Assembly: GCA_039519185.1 (NCBI GenBank)
Contig: CM076847.1
Coordinates: forward strand, 24,177,251 to 24,241,250
Direction of reading: 5' to 3'
Source: Astragalus membranaceus
Lineage: Eukaryota > Streptophyta > Magnoliopsida > Fabales > Fabaceae
DNA length: 64,000 nt
Positions within the stretch are counted from its first letter, which is position 1. Each line of letters opens with the position of its first letter. The position numbers and the translations under genes are program-made. Below the pieces are notes generated by a model that saw only the letters and a program-made list of their open reading frames with translations, made no database searches and was not told the DNA's origin. Positions 10,138 to 19,829 of this stretch are shown here, in pieces.

Positions 10138-13100
10138 GTTCTTGATGCTGGGTTTTCCAACGAACAACAACACGAAGGTAATGAAACCCACTCTTCACTG
10201 TTTTCTTTCTTATTTCATTTTTGGAAATTGTAATCAGGATGAGCATGAAATTAAACCCTTTTTTTTATGGTTCGTTGTCTTCAATAAATCTAGAACTTTG
10301 ATTGGTTCTTCTGATTTTCTATTTGGTAAGCCATGTTATGTTGTGTTTCCAAAACGGTGAGTTTTAAAAGGAGAATTGTTTTTGGTCAATTTTTATGGAT
10401 GCTCAAGTTTTCTATCTGTAATCTTCATCTTAGTAGATTTGGGGTTATAACTTGTGTTTTGTTGGATTTTTAACTTGTAATTCGATTTTATGGTTATTAT
10501 TATTTTAATATATGAATTTATGTGTGTTAGAATGGTTTTGTGGATTGGTCTAACTCGCTTCTTGCCGTGTAGGGTTGTGATTGACAACAATGCTTGTGAA
10601 AATGCTACAATTATTCAGGTAAACTCAATGCTTTCCTCTGCTTAGATTTTTACAAAATAAAATTAGTTCACGAGAAGAAATAATCTTTCTTTTTTTTTTC
10701 AATTGTTCTCTTAAAATCCTTGATTGTAATTTTCCCTTAAGATTGTTTCCAAGTTAATTTTAATAATTTAATTTTTCAAGTATCTTGTTATTCATGATTG
10801 AAATATCCTTCCAGGTTGATAGTGTCAACAAACATGGGATTCTCCTTGATGTTGTCCAAGTAATTTCAGATATGAACCTTGTAATTAGAAAGGCTTATAT
10901 ATCCTCTGATGGGGTTTGGTTCATGGATGGTAAACTCCTTTTTTCCATGCTCTCCAAGTTAATATTATTATTGCTGTTATTATCTATTATTGACTTTGAT
11001 TCTGATCCTGGTATAAATTTGATTTTATTTTCAGTGTTCAATGTGATTGATCGTAATGGAAACAAGATCAAATATAAGGAAGTTATTGATTATATTCAGG
11101 GGGTATGAAGTTGTATATTTCTAATTTCTTCTAGAATTAGAATGCTTCACTTGACACTTATTTTTGTTGCTCCATCTCTGTGGAAGGTCTTCTGTTTTTC
11201 CCACCTTTAGGAATCTTCTTGTTAAATAAGCAGGACACCTATATTAAAATATGCTAATTTGAATTTGGTTTCAATTTTGATAACAAAAGGACGTGTGAGG
11301 TGTGATAAATTAAGCATCCTTTTACTCCATTTTCTCCATTGCCGATTTCATGATTGCGCTATGAACTGTTTTTTACCTAAGTGGGTGATTTTATGGGAGG
11401 TCATTCATGCTCATTCATAACTGATGTTCATGTTCACTTTTCATTTTCGATGATGAACTATTTTTTGAATCAATATTTGGGTTGGTGACATGTATTCTTC
11501 GAGCAAAGCTCGTCTGAATTCATCTGATGGACACACCGTTTGAAGTGGATGTGGATGTAAATGAAGCTGATAAACGTGTGTTGTCAGTATCACTGCCATG
11601 TTTATTATTAGGTAGTATAGTTAACACTTAACATATAATGATAGAGACCAACATAAATTCTTTTAAGAAATTTAAGGGTCCGGAAACTGTGAGGATTTGA
11701 ACTTGTAAATACCACACTAAACATGAGCAGTTTAGTAATCAGAGACCCACACTACATCACAATGCTGAATTTAGCTCCATTTAGAAATAAGTTTTTCTTT
11801 GTTTTAGTGATCTACTAATCTGGTAATCTTCTGCATATATGCGGTTTGTTAATCAGTTGTCAAAACAGCTCGTAGTTTCTGATTTTTCCCTTTATGTTTC
11901 TAATTTTGTAGAGGCTCGAAAAGAATCCAAGCTTTGCATCCTCTATGAGAGAGTCTGTTGGTGTTGTACCTTCCGAAGAGCACACTGTTATTCAACTTAC
12001 TGGCACAGACAGACCTGGATTACTATCTGAAATTTGTGCGGCTCTTGCAGACCTTCACTGTAACGTGGTGACTGCTGAGAACTGGACACATAATACTAGG
12101 GCTGCAGCTGTAGTTCATGTAACAGATAATTCCAGTGGTTGTTCCATCGAGGATCCGTCCCGCCTCTCCACAATAAGGGATTTGTTTTGTAATGTTCTCA
12201 GGGGGAGTGATGATCCGAAGACAGCTAAAACAGCACTTTCACTGCCTGGAGTAACTTATAGGGACAGAAGGTTACATCAGATTATGTTTGCTGACCGAGA
12301 CTATGAAAGGGTCGAAAGAGCGGGACTGAGAGAGCGAGATAAAAGTCCGTTCCCACGTGTAACTGTCTTAGATTGTATTGAGAGAGATTACACGATGGTT
12401 ACCATGAGAGCAAAAGATCGACCAAAGCTGCTGTTCGATATTGTTTGCACTTTAATTGATATGAAGTAGGTAGTTTTTCATGGTGTGGTTCAAACAAAAA
12501 GAACAGAGGCTTATCAGGTTACCCAACATTTTTGTTGTTTCCTGTTAGGAAATGATGGTTTGCATTCTTGGTTTTCTGTACTTGTTATTGTAGCTAAATT
12601 GAATATTAATTTTTTTCCCTGGTAAATATTTGATCAATTAAATCACACCAGTTCTATGTGATTGGGAAAGACAACACCATCTAACCTATATATATGTTGT
12701 TGAGTTTCATTTGGTCATCATCAATCGGTCTGATCTAGTTTTGACGATGATTTTACTTTTTCTGTGTATATCTGATCCAGTATTATTCCTGTTATCTAGG
12801 AGTTTTATATTCGGCATGTTGATGGCTTTCCAATAAGCTCAGAGGTTGAGCGAGAACGACTTGTACAGTGTCTTGAAGCAGCAACCGAGAGGCGGGCATT
12901 CGAGGTAAATGACAATTGATAACACCACTGGAAGCTCTACTCCTCACTGTTTTTGTTAAATGGTATGCTGAATTGCTGATACATGTTTTTATGCAGGGGT
13001 TGGAGCTGGAGCCATGCACAGAAGATCGTGTAGGACTTCTCTCAGATATCACAAGGATTTTCCGAGAGAACAGTTTATGTATCAAAAGAGCAGAAATATC

Positions 13101-13150
13101 AACAGAAAATGGGAAGGCAAAGGATACATTTTATGTATCAAAAGAGCAGA
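10138..13150 (+). pseudogene. Captured ACT-domain-repeat (ACR) gene, 3'-truncated
   Basis: ACR proteins are plant regulators built of several ACT (amino-acid-binding) domains. Exons with canonical GT/AG ends are readable at 10573-10618 (VVIDNNACENATIIQ), 10815-10929 (VDSVNKHGILLDVVQV), 11035-11102 (VFNVIDRNGNKIK), 11912-12517 (GTDRPGLLSEICAALADLHC, RRLHQIMFADRDYE, DRPKLLFDIVCTL), 12800-12904 (EFYIRHVDGFPISSE) and 12997 to about 13140 (EDRVGLLSDITRIFRENSL, KAKDTFYVS). Phases agree between exons, and the order is that of ACR3/ACR4-like genes. A short possible upstream exon (10138-10177) is not ACR-like. Damage consists of an in-frame TAG at 12467-12469 (a tyrosine codon in the family) and loss of the C-terminal end after FYVS, replaced by a local duplication. 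As part of CACTA-1 it is a transduplicate, not the host locus. The exact ACR paralogue is uncertain. Confidence 0.9.
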
Positions 13151-13467
13151 AATATCAACAGCTCGTAGTTTCTGATTTTACATTCTTAATTGATTATTTG
13201 ATTATTTGATTATTTGCTTGATCTGAAACAGTTCATCCAGATTTTCAATGGGGACTAATGTTTTTCTCACACCTAAAGGATATCATTAAGTCAAAAGATA
13301 TGTGGGAAGATGCTCTAGGATCAGTGATATTTGATTATTTGTTTAATTTTTGGAACTGAATATCTTTTAATTGTTGTAAATGTTAACTCTTGCAGACCCA
13401 AAAACAATGTGCAGAATTTGCAGTATGCATAATTCTTAACTCTTTCTTCATGATATTTGCATTGCAG

Positions 13468-13580
13468 GTGAGATACAGGGGGCCTATCAAATAAAAGTTA
13501 CTACAAGTGCCCTGGCCTTGTTGCTAACCAGCAGGCACAATGAACTGTCGAAAACACATGTCCAAGGCCATCTGATTAAG
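13468..13580 (+). other. Candidate captured exon, gene not recognised
   Basis: It lies between a polypyrimidine-AG acceptor (TTGCATTGCAG) and a good donor (ATTAAG|GTGCGT). One frame is open throughout and reads GEIQGAYQIKVTTSALALLL followed by a TSRHNELSKTHVQ stretch. I do not recognise the source gene. The splice-like ends inside a gene-capturing element are the only reason to list it. Confidence 0.35.
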
Positions 13581-13591
13581 GTGCGTGAATT

Positions 13592-13612
13592 TACACACAC
13601 ACACACACACAC

Positions 13613-13699
<87 letters not shown>

Positions 13700-13712
13700 T
13701 GTGTGTGTATTC
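13592..13712. repeat. Compound (AC)n(AT)n(GT)n microsatellite
   Basis: (AC)~10, then (AT)~23, then (GT)~14 with a short interruption and more GT. The AC and GT arms are complementary, so the whole tract is a long inverted repeat around an AT core. It sits in intron-like sequence of CACTA-1. Dipeptide-repeat frames across it are not genes. Confidence 0.95.
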
Positions 13713-14563
13713 ATTTTTGTTTTGTTATAGAGTGCTTGTTGATTATGAACTTTTTTGTCTCGTGAAGTCTAGCATAGGGATTCATTAGTCTAGAAGCTTT
13801 TTAAATGAGAAAATGACTGTCTTTCACAACCCAAAGTACAGTTTTAACTATTTCTAGGCTCAATTTCGACAATGCTACTGTAGTGTCATCATGATTGAAA
13901 TTTTTTGTATAAATGTAATATATTTTCTCTCAATTTCTTGTAGATTGTGGCTTTACTGGCAGATGCATTAACTATAGTTATATCCAATATGTCTCATTTT
14001 TTCTCACTGTGTAGACAATGTAACTGTGTTCATATTCTTAGTCAAGGGACAATGTAACTGTGTTCATATTCTTAGACAATGTAAGTGTGTGCATATATTT
14101 TTTGTATTAGATTAAGAACTGTATTGTTTGGTTTTAGCCATGTTTCTTCATGAGCATCTCAGTTTTCAAAAGACCATCTACTAGTTTGGAACGATCCTGC
14201 TTTAGCTTCTGAATCAGGCATAATGTCTGTGTATGGCTACTGCTGAGCTTTATCTTTGGTTGTTAAACATCTTTCTTGATGACTGTTTATTTTCTTTTCT
14301 CCGTATTCTGTAGGAGATAAGTAAGAATTATGTTTGCAGAAATGGATCAGATTATTGTCATTTGATTTCTGTTTATGTTGTTTACTGCCAGCCTCTATGG
14401 CTTTTTATGTGGATGTCCTAGCTCCCCTAGAAAAACGCGCATAGAATTGTTTTTTTTTTCAATTTGTAGACTTGTTTCCAGCACATCAATGGAATGGCAC
14501 AAATTAAGCAAGCCAAATTTGGATCTGTTGAAATGGACTTTGTAGGCTTATTTATGTTTGCAG
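13713..14563. other. Intron-like AT-rich sequence of CACTA-1
   Basis: No coding similarity is seen. There is a 33-bp duplication containing ACAATGTAACTGTGTTCATA (near 14016 and 14048). It ends with a polypyrimidine tract and TTTGCAG before the SF3B2-containing exon. Confidence 0.5.
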
Positions 14564-14755
14564 GTTTTGTTCGCTGCTTCTCTGTTGAAAAATAACAAGG
14601 CAATTCATGAAGCCTTAATGGCATCAATGGCAAAGAAGGCATCTTTGATTTGCATGCACAAATCTATGGTTATTTATGATGCATTCTTTAAATATCAGAC
14701 AAAGCCAAAGCTGTCATCTTTGGGGGACTTGTATCATGAAGGAAAAGAATTTGAG
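14564..14755 (+). pseudogene. Captured chimeric exon ending in splicing factor 3B subunit 2 (SF3B2/SF3b145) sequence
   Basis: The exon-like unit runs from acceptor TTTGCAG to donor TTTGAG|GTATAA. The second half (about 14667-14755) reads YDAFFKYQTKPKLSSLGDLY then HEGKEFE, the conserved stretch of SF3B2 before and into its PSP domain, and it stops at a plausible exon end. SF3B2 is a U2 snRNP component that binds near the branch site. The first half (VLFAASLLKNNKAIHEALMA, then SMAKKASLICMHK) is in the same open frame but is not SF3B2 that I recognise, so the exon appears to be a fusion of two captured sources. It lies 1.4 kb downstream of the ACR part and would be spliced in the same direction. 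No protein function is implied. Confidence 0.8.
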
Positions 14756-15346
14756 GTATAAGTATAATTCATTTTAAATTGTAAAATTGTTAAATGATAG
14801 ATTTGAAATACTGCAAACATAGATGCTGAGTTATGGAAACTTAGAATTTGTAATATTCATGTATCAAGTTCTTGAATAGGGGTGTGTGATTTCAGTGTTG
14901 CTGATTCTTGTTGTGATCTTGCGGGTGCGTGCGTGATTTCAGTGTTGTGATCTTGCTGACTCTGATCTTGCGGGTGCGTGCGTGATCTCAAGGAAGAAGT
15001 TGGACTTGACTGCAGAAGAGCTTTTCGAGGAAAAGACTTGACTGCTGTTCACTGGTTTTGTAGATTACTGGTTTTATAGATTGTAGAATGTATTTTGTAC
15101 TTAAGTGATATATTTTGTACCTAAACTGGCCAATTATAGTAGAATGTGATGAATTAATGACCAATTATATAGAATGTTTTTTTTTATAATTGTTTTTGAT
15201 TTGTTGGCAATCAATTAGTGGTGTCTGTAATTTGGATTGGCCATATTCCAAGTTACTGTAATTTGGATTGGCCATATTCCAAGTTACAGATGATTAGAGT
15301 GATGAATTTCGTATAACCAGGGTGTACCCAAAATTTAAAAAAAAAT
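14756..15346. other. Captured or filler sequence between the last exon and the right subterminal repeats
   Basis: There is a short duplication of GATCTTGCGGGTGCGTGCGT (near 14915 and 14965) and a duplicated GTAATTTGGATTGGCCATAT (15222 and 15257). A frame around 14990-15045 (KKLDLTAEELFEEKT) could be a captured fragment, but I cannot assign it. Otherwise AT-rich. Confidence 0.4.
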
Positions 15347-15751
15347 GCTTGACTTTAAATCATACTTACGAAGTCAAGCAAGAATAAAAGCTTGACTTTA
15401 AATCATACTTACGAAGTCAGGCAAGAATAAAATGCTTGACTTTAAATCATACTTACGAAGTCAGGCAAGAATAAATGCTTGACTTTAAATCATACTTACG
15501 AAGTCAGGCAAGAATAAATGCTTGACTTTAAATCATACTTACGAAGTCAGGCAATAATAAATGCTTGACTTTAAAATAGACTTACGAAGTCAGGCGCAAT
15601 AAATGCTTGACTTTAAATCGGACTTACGAAGTTAGACTATCGCTTGACTTTAAAACTCCTGACATACAAAGTCGACTTAATAAAAGTCAAGCGCCCGCCT
15701 GACTTTAAATCCCCTTTTTGCCTGACTTTAAATCCCTTTTTTGCACTAGTG
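15347..15751. repeat. CACTA-1 right subterminal array and TIR
   Basis: About seven tandem copies of a 43-bp unit contain GCTTGACTTTAAATCATACT and ACGAAGTCAGGCAAG (starts at 15347, 15390, 15434, 15477, 15520, 15563, 15605). Then come inverted AAGTCAGGCG-type pairs and the TIR. Each unit is itself an imperfect inverted repeat (CTTGACTT...AAGTCAGG), like the left end. Confidence 0.9.
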
Positions 15752-16922
15752 TTTCTCATTTTGAATGCTACGAGCAAGCATCTTGAAAGCTTCAAATGCA
15801 TCACTCTTTTTTGCGAGAAAGAGTGTCCAAGTGAACCTTGAATAATCATCTACTATAACGAGAGCATAGTAGTTTCCTCCATAACTTTTTGTCCTTGAGG
15901 GACCGAATAAATCCATGTGTAACAGCTGCAGTGGTTTGTTAGTAGACACAATATTCTTTGATTTGAAAGATACTTTAACCTGTTTACCGTTTTGGCATGC
16001 ATCACACAGTTTATTCTTTTCAAACTTGATATTTGGAAGACCACTAACTAGATCCTTAGACACTAACTTGTTAAGATGATCCATATGAATATGCGCTGCT
16101 CTACGATGCCATAACCAAGAATTTTCTTCCTTACTAATAAGACAACATGCATTATGAGATGAAACACTATCAAGACTCATCATGTATATGTTTTTTACTC
16201 TGTTTCCTATCATTCTAACTTGTTTACTTATTTTATCTTCAATGATGCATGAACCTGAATCAAATATTACTCTATTTCCTTTATCACATAGTTGGCTAAT
16301 ACTTAGTAAGTTATGTTTAAGACCTTCAACATAAAGCACATTATTAATAGGAGTAGACAGATCTTTACCAACTTTATCTTCACCGAGGATTCTTCCTCAA
16401 TTGTTGTCACCATAAGTCACATGACCGCTTGACCTGGGGGTAAGAGTTAAGAACTTTGTAATATCTCCAGTCATGTGCTTCGAGCATCTGTTGTCAAGGT
16501 ACCAATCTGACCCCCGTACCTTGAAGCATACCTCATTTTCGTTGTCGCTGTCATGATCAGCCACTAGTACCCTCATGAGCTACTTGAAGATTATCCCACA
16601 TTTCTTGAGCAGATTTACAGTTTGAAACTCTAAAAAATTCATCAAGACTCAAAGCAGAAGTAATTATGTTTTTAGCCCGCAGATTATGTTGAACTTTTCT
16701 CTTTTCCTCATCAGACCATTCATTTCTCCCTTAAATTGTAAGAATACCATTTACCATATGCGTGGGGACATAGGGTCCTTTTTCCACAGCATCTCAAACA
16801 TCTAAGTCTACCCCTTCAATAAATATTCTCATTCTTTCTTTCCAATATGCGTAATCTTTCCCGTTGAATCCCGGAGGACGGGTAAGAGAAGAACCCTCTT
16901 GCGTAGACCAACCTGAAGCCAT
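15752..16922 (-). pseudogene. Copia gag / gag-pre-integrase / integrase N-terminal half (decayed)
   Basis: Translation starts at ATG 16922 (minus) with MASGWSTQEG, the usual SIRE-type gag opening, then PPGFNGKDYAYWKERM. Stop codons and a large internal deletion remove most of gag and the zinc knuckle. Near 16490 the frame resumes with the WYLDNRCSKHMTGD protease-side motif. From 16339 to 15752 there is an open stretch containing LLSISQLCDKG, the H...H and C..C zinc-binding residues of gag-pre-integrase (HRRAAHIHMDHL, CDACQNGKQ) and the first integrase acidic residue in MDLFGP, then VDDYSRFTW. The frame runs directly into CACTA-1 at 15751. It is not functional because of stops at about 16790-16735 and 16400. 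Confidence 0.85.
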
Positions 16923-16960
16923 TACTCTTGAAGCTGCTAGGCCCTTTATACAAGAGTCTA

Positions 16961-16972
16961 GCTCTGATACCA
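16961..16972 (-). other. Primer-binding site, initiator tRNA-Met type
   Basis: The minus strand reads TGGTATCAGAGC two bases inside the LTR end. This complements the 3' end of plant initiator tRNA-Met, the usual Copia primer. It fixes the element's orientation and the LTR inner edge. Confidence 0.9.
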
Positions 16973-16974
16973 CT

Positions 16975-18465
16975 TGTTGCCAAGTGGCTTCAGTCTCAAG
17001 AGGGGGGTGAATTGAGATTTAAAAACTTTTGAAAACTTTTTCCCCTTTTCAATGACTTAGATTAATTTTTGTGCAGGTTAAGTGGAAGTGAAGGAATTAG
17101 AAAGTAAAGCAATAAAGAACACAGTAGATTTTTACTGGTTCGGTCACCTCCCAGTGACCTACGTCCAGTCCTCACACTCTTGTGAGATTTTCCACTAACA
17201 CAACAAGGCTTACGGGTGCCTTGGAAACCTTTACAGACTCTGGCACTCTTCCCTAGGATACTCCACCTATGAAGAGCCCTCAAATCTATTACAACAATAA
17301 CAAGAGATACCCCACCCCTGTTACAACCAACTGCCCCAGAAAGATACCCCACTTCCTAGTACAAGTAGCTACCCTAGAGAGATACCCCACTCCCTAGTAC
17401 AAATCACAACAATAAAACAATTACAAATGTAAAGACCAAAATACCTTTAATGTAGGCAGATATTACAACTTGAAGATTCCAACTCCGACTAACCCTTACG
17501 AGAGATCAGCTCTGATGGACCAACAGTGTGTGAAGAGCAGAAATGAAAATGTAAAGGGTTTTTCCAATGATGCGATTTATCGTGAAAATGGGTTGTACGA
17601 AATGTGAAGAATGAAGCCTCTATTTATAGGCTATGAGAAAAATATTACCGTTGAAACAATTATGGAAATGATGAAATCGATTATGTGCTTGAATGACTTA
17701 GAGATGATAATCGATTATGTTCTTCCTTAAAAGAAAGAGGAAATCGATTTTGTGCTTTCTTAAAACATGAGGAAATCGATTATGTGCTTCCTTAAAATCT
17801 AAGAATCGATTTTGTGCTTCCTTTAAAACATGAGGAAATCGATTATGTAGTTGAATAAAAGAGAAAGGAAATCGATTATGTGCTTGGATGTAGCATGCTT
17901 ATAATCGATTGTGTTATTTCTAAAAACATAGTTGGAAAACAATTTTGGACTTTAACAAAAGAGTAGGAAATCGATTTTGAGAAATAATAGTAATCGATTC
18001 TTAGCTTTTAAAACAATTTGGGAATCGATTCTTTGCTTAGGAAAATAAGTCATGAATCGATTTCTAACTTCCACAAAGAGTTGGAAATCGATTTCAAGCT
18101 ATAGAGAAAATAGTGTGAATCGATTTCTTACTTTCACAAATTGGTTTTTATGTTTACGTGCCTTACCTATGTGCATGCATGCATTTTGAAAACTTGTGAA
18201 GGCGCGAGACTTTGAGAGATGAGCTGACCCTCGGAAGAGCTTACATTTTTTCCTAAGACAATCCCAAACCCTAAGGACTACCCTTATTTCTTGAGACATT
18301 GATTCTTTAGTCTTGATTGTCTTGGATTGTGACTTTGATATTTTGTCACTTTCATCAACTTTCACTTTCATCAACTTTGGCCATCAACTTTGGCTTTGTC
18401 TTTTTCATCATCAAAACCTAACCTGCAATGTAATTCACCTGCAGTACAAGATATCCACATTAACA
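16975..18465 (-). repeat. Copia 5' LTR
   Basis: The LTR is bounded on the minus strand by TGTTAATGTGGATATC (starting at 18465) and ...TTGGCAACA (ending at 16975), next to the PBS. That gives about 1.49 kb with TG...CA ends. A TATA box (CTATAAATAG, minus strand) lies at about 17620-17630, followed by the transcript leader. The partner LTR is outside the window, so the outer edge is inferred from the terminal motif only. Confidence 0.75.
17620..18135 (-). promoter_or_regulatory. Copia U3 promoter with 14 AATCGATT sites
   Basis: Upstream of the minus-strand TATA box (17620-17630), the palindrome-containing octamer AATCGATT occurs 14 times between about 17674 and 18125. It is often embedded in GGAAATCGATTATGTGCTTCC-like units with irregular spacing. 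The arrangement resembles an enhancer array in U3. The binding factor is unknown. Confidence 0.7.
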
Positions 18466-18839
18466 AGTCCACCTCCGGATACAGATGCCTGAGTGCCTCG
18501 ATGAGGTGGAAGTTGATTCCATGACTTCTTGACTGGGGCAACATTCATCTGTGTCTGTAAATTGGAACCCACCGGGTAGGTATTGAGTGCTCCGGAGTAG
18601 GGCAGACTAAGAGGTAGGTTTGTCGAGACAGGTAGGGTCTTGACCCATGGCTGCTGACTCGAGCAATGCCATTCCCTGATTCCGGGTCGAAGGCTTGCCT
18701 CCCTGCCTAAGCCGGGTAGTTAGCCGCGGTAGAACATCCATAGGATGGTCCTTGCCGCAGACCCACCAAGCATGCTGCCTCGGGTGGCCTTCTAGCCAAT
18801 TGCACTTGTCTCTGCTGAAGAGACTCTACAAGAATACTC

Positions 18840-19250
18840 AGCTTTACCGGCCTGGACTTTCCGGCGGATTTTTATCCGCCGGAAACTTTTCGGCGGATTG
18901 TAAGGCTTACCGGCGGATTGTATCCGCCGCAAACTTACCGGTGGAAATAGGGACTTTCCGGCGAATTAATCCGCCGCAAACATTTCTGGCGGATTTTCGA
19001 GGTATTTCCGGCGGATCTGGTTTACGAAAAAAAAATTGAAAAAAAAATCAAAATCCGCCGGAAATGCCTCGAAATCCGCCGGAAACACTTCAGGTGGATA
19101 AATCCGCCGGAAAGTTCCTAAATTCCGTCGGTATGTTTGCGGCGGATAAAAATCAGCCGGAAAATCCTGAAAGCCAATTTTGAATTTCAAAAATCCGCCG
19201 GAAACACCCTAAATGTGATTTCCGGCGGATTCGCCTTTTGACCGTTGATT
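18840..19250. repeat. CACTA-2 left subterminal GGCGGATTT repeats
   Basis: About twenty direct and inverted copies of TCCGCCGGAAA / TTTCCGGCGGATTT at irregular spacing, some mutated. They continue to the start of a leader with TATA box CTATATAAAT at 19261-19270. Confidence 0.9.
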
Positions 19251-19324
19251 TTCGTTTCCTCTATATAAATCTCTTCTCCACTTCTTCTTCTTCTTCACAC
19301 CTCTACCGATACTCTCATTCTCTT

Positions 19325-19406
19325 CAAAGAAACAGAGACATACGCCACTCTCTTGAGCATTGTCGGCAGCGGCTCCAAGAGAGTGGCGTATGTCTCCATT
19401 TCTTTG
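19325..19406. ncRNA. Perfectly paired hairpin in the CACTA-2 leader (candidate small-RNA precursor)
   Basis: Arms 19325-19358 and 19372-19406 are inverse complements over about 34 bp, with two mismatches and one bulge, around a 13-base loop. The core is GACATACGCCACTCTCTTG. It lies about 60 bp downstream of the TATA box at 19261, so a transcript would contain it. The fold is compatible with Dicer-like processing. That it is transcribed or processed is inference. The homologous second leader (20690 onward) lacks it. Confidence 0.5.
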
Positions 19407-19498
19407 TAAAGAAACTTCCACCTTGTCATTAAAATCCCCTTCATCTTTTTCGTTAAAAGTAACATTGTCATGAACCACCCCTACGAATATCCCTCTTG

Positions 19499-19630
19499 TT
19501 AAGTAAGGGGATGATGCCGAGGTGTTTGATGAGTGTAGACATTTACACACATCAAACGTTCCGTATCATCCTCCAACTTAACAATAGGTCCATGGAGTTC
19601 CTCAAACTTTCTTTTTAGAGCAAGGTAATC
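19499..19630 (-). other. Candidate captured coding fragment, not recognised
   Basis: The minus-strand frame reads LALKRKFEELHGPIVKLEDD then TERLMCVNVYTHQTP and stops at TAA 19501-19499. Composition looks protein-like, and it lies in DNA separating the two leader copies of CACTA-2. No family was recognised. It could be chance. Confidence 0.25.
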
Positions 19631-19639
19631 AAAATTGGA

Positions 19640-19829
19640 CCGGACATTGAACCGGAAGAGGTAGCGGTTCAGGGGTTCTTGGGTTCAACCGGTTGAATCG
19701 GGGGTTCAACCGGAATTAATTAAATGTATTATTTAATATTTTTATTAAATATATAAAGGAAAAAAATAATAAAAAACCATAATACTCATAATAATACAAC
19801 AACATATCCGGTATAAATAAATTTCGTAT
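19640..19829. other. GGTTCAACCGG-rich spacer
   Basis: It contains GGTTCAACCGGTTGAATCGG and GGGGTTCAACCGG, short inverted copies like those at the ends of some plant DNA transposons, then AT-rich sequence. It may be a remnant of a small nested element, but no ends could be set. Confidence 0.3.

Larger units (their letters stand above)
1474..15751 (+). mobile_element. CACTA-1, gene-capturing non-autonomous CACTA element
   Basis: The ends are CACTAGTGCAAAAA at 1474 and its inverse TTTTTGCACTAGTG ending at 15751. The 3-bp TSD is TTT (1471-1473 and 15752-15754). Subterminal repeats of AGTCAGGCG type lie at both ends. Without the nested LTR elements the CACTA itself is about 6.3 kb and has no transposase. 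Its interior is a chimera of plant gene pieces: a CT-rich leader, ACR exons and an SF3B2 exon. The plus strand is chosen because the captured exons read that way. It inserted into the Copia integrase, so it is younger than the Copia. Confidence 0.93.
985..18465 (-). mobile_element. Truncated SIRE-like Ty1/Copia retrotransposon, split by CACTA-1
   Basis: Read on the minus strand, the order is LTR (16975-18465), primer-binding site complementary to initiator tRNA-Met (16961-16972), a decayed gag start (ATG at 16922), the gag-pre-integrase region and the first half of integrase (to 15752). CACTA-1 then interrupts, and the integrase resumes from 1470 down to about 985. Reverse transcriptase and the 3' LTR are not in the window. 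The 3-bp TTT beside both CACTA-1 ends, and the reading frame that continues when CACTA-1 is ignored, show that both pieces are one element. Its LTR edge at 18465 abuts gag-like DNA of gypsy element G, so the Copia probably inserted into G. Confidence 0.85.

Noticed and set aside
13487..13788. Frames of repeated YI/CV/TH dipeptides
   Set aside because: Translations of the AC-AT-GT microsatellite, on both strands.
15347..15660. Regular 43-bp repeats suggestive of a CRISPR-like array
   Set aside because: Repeats are contiguous without unique spacers and sit at a CACTA end in a plant genome; they are subterminal repeats.
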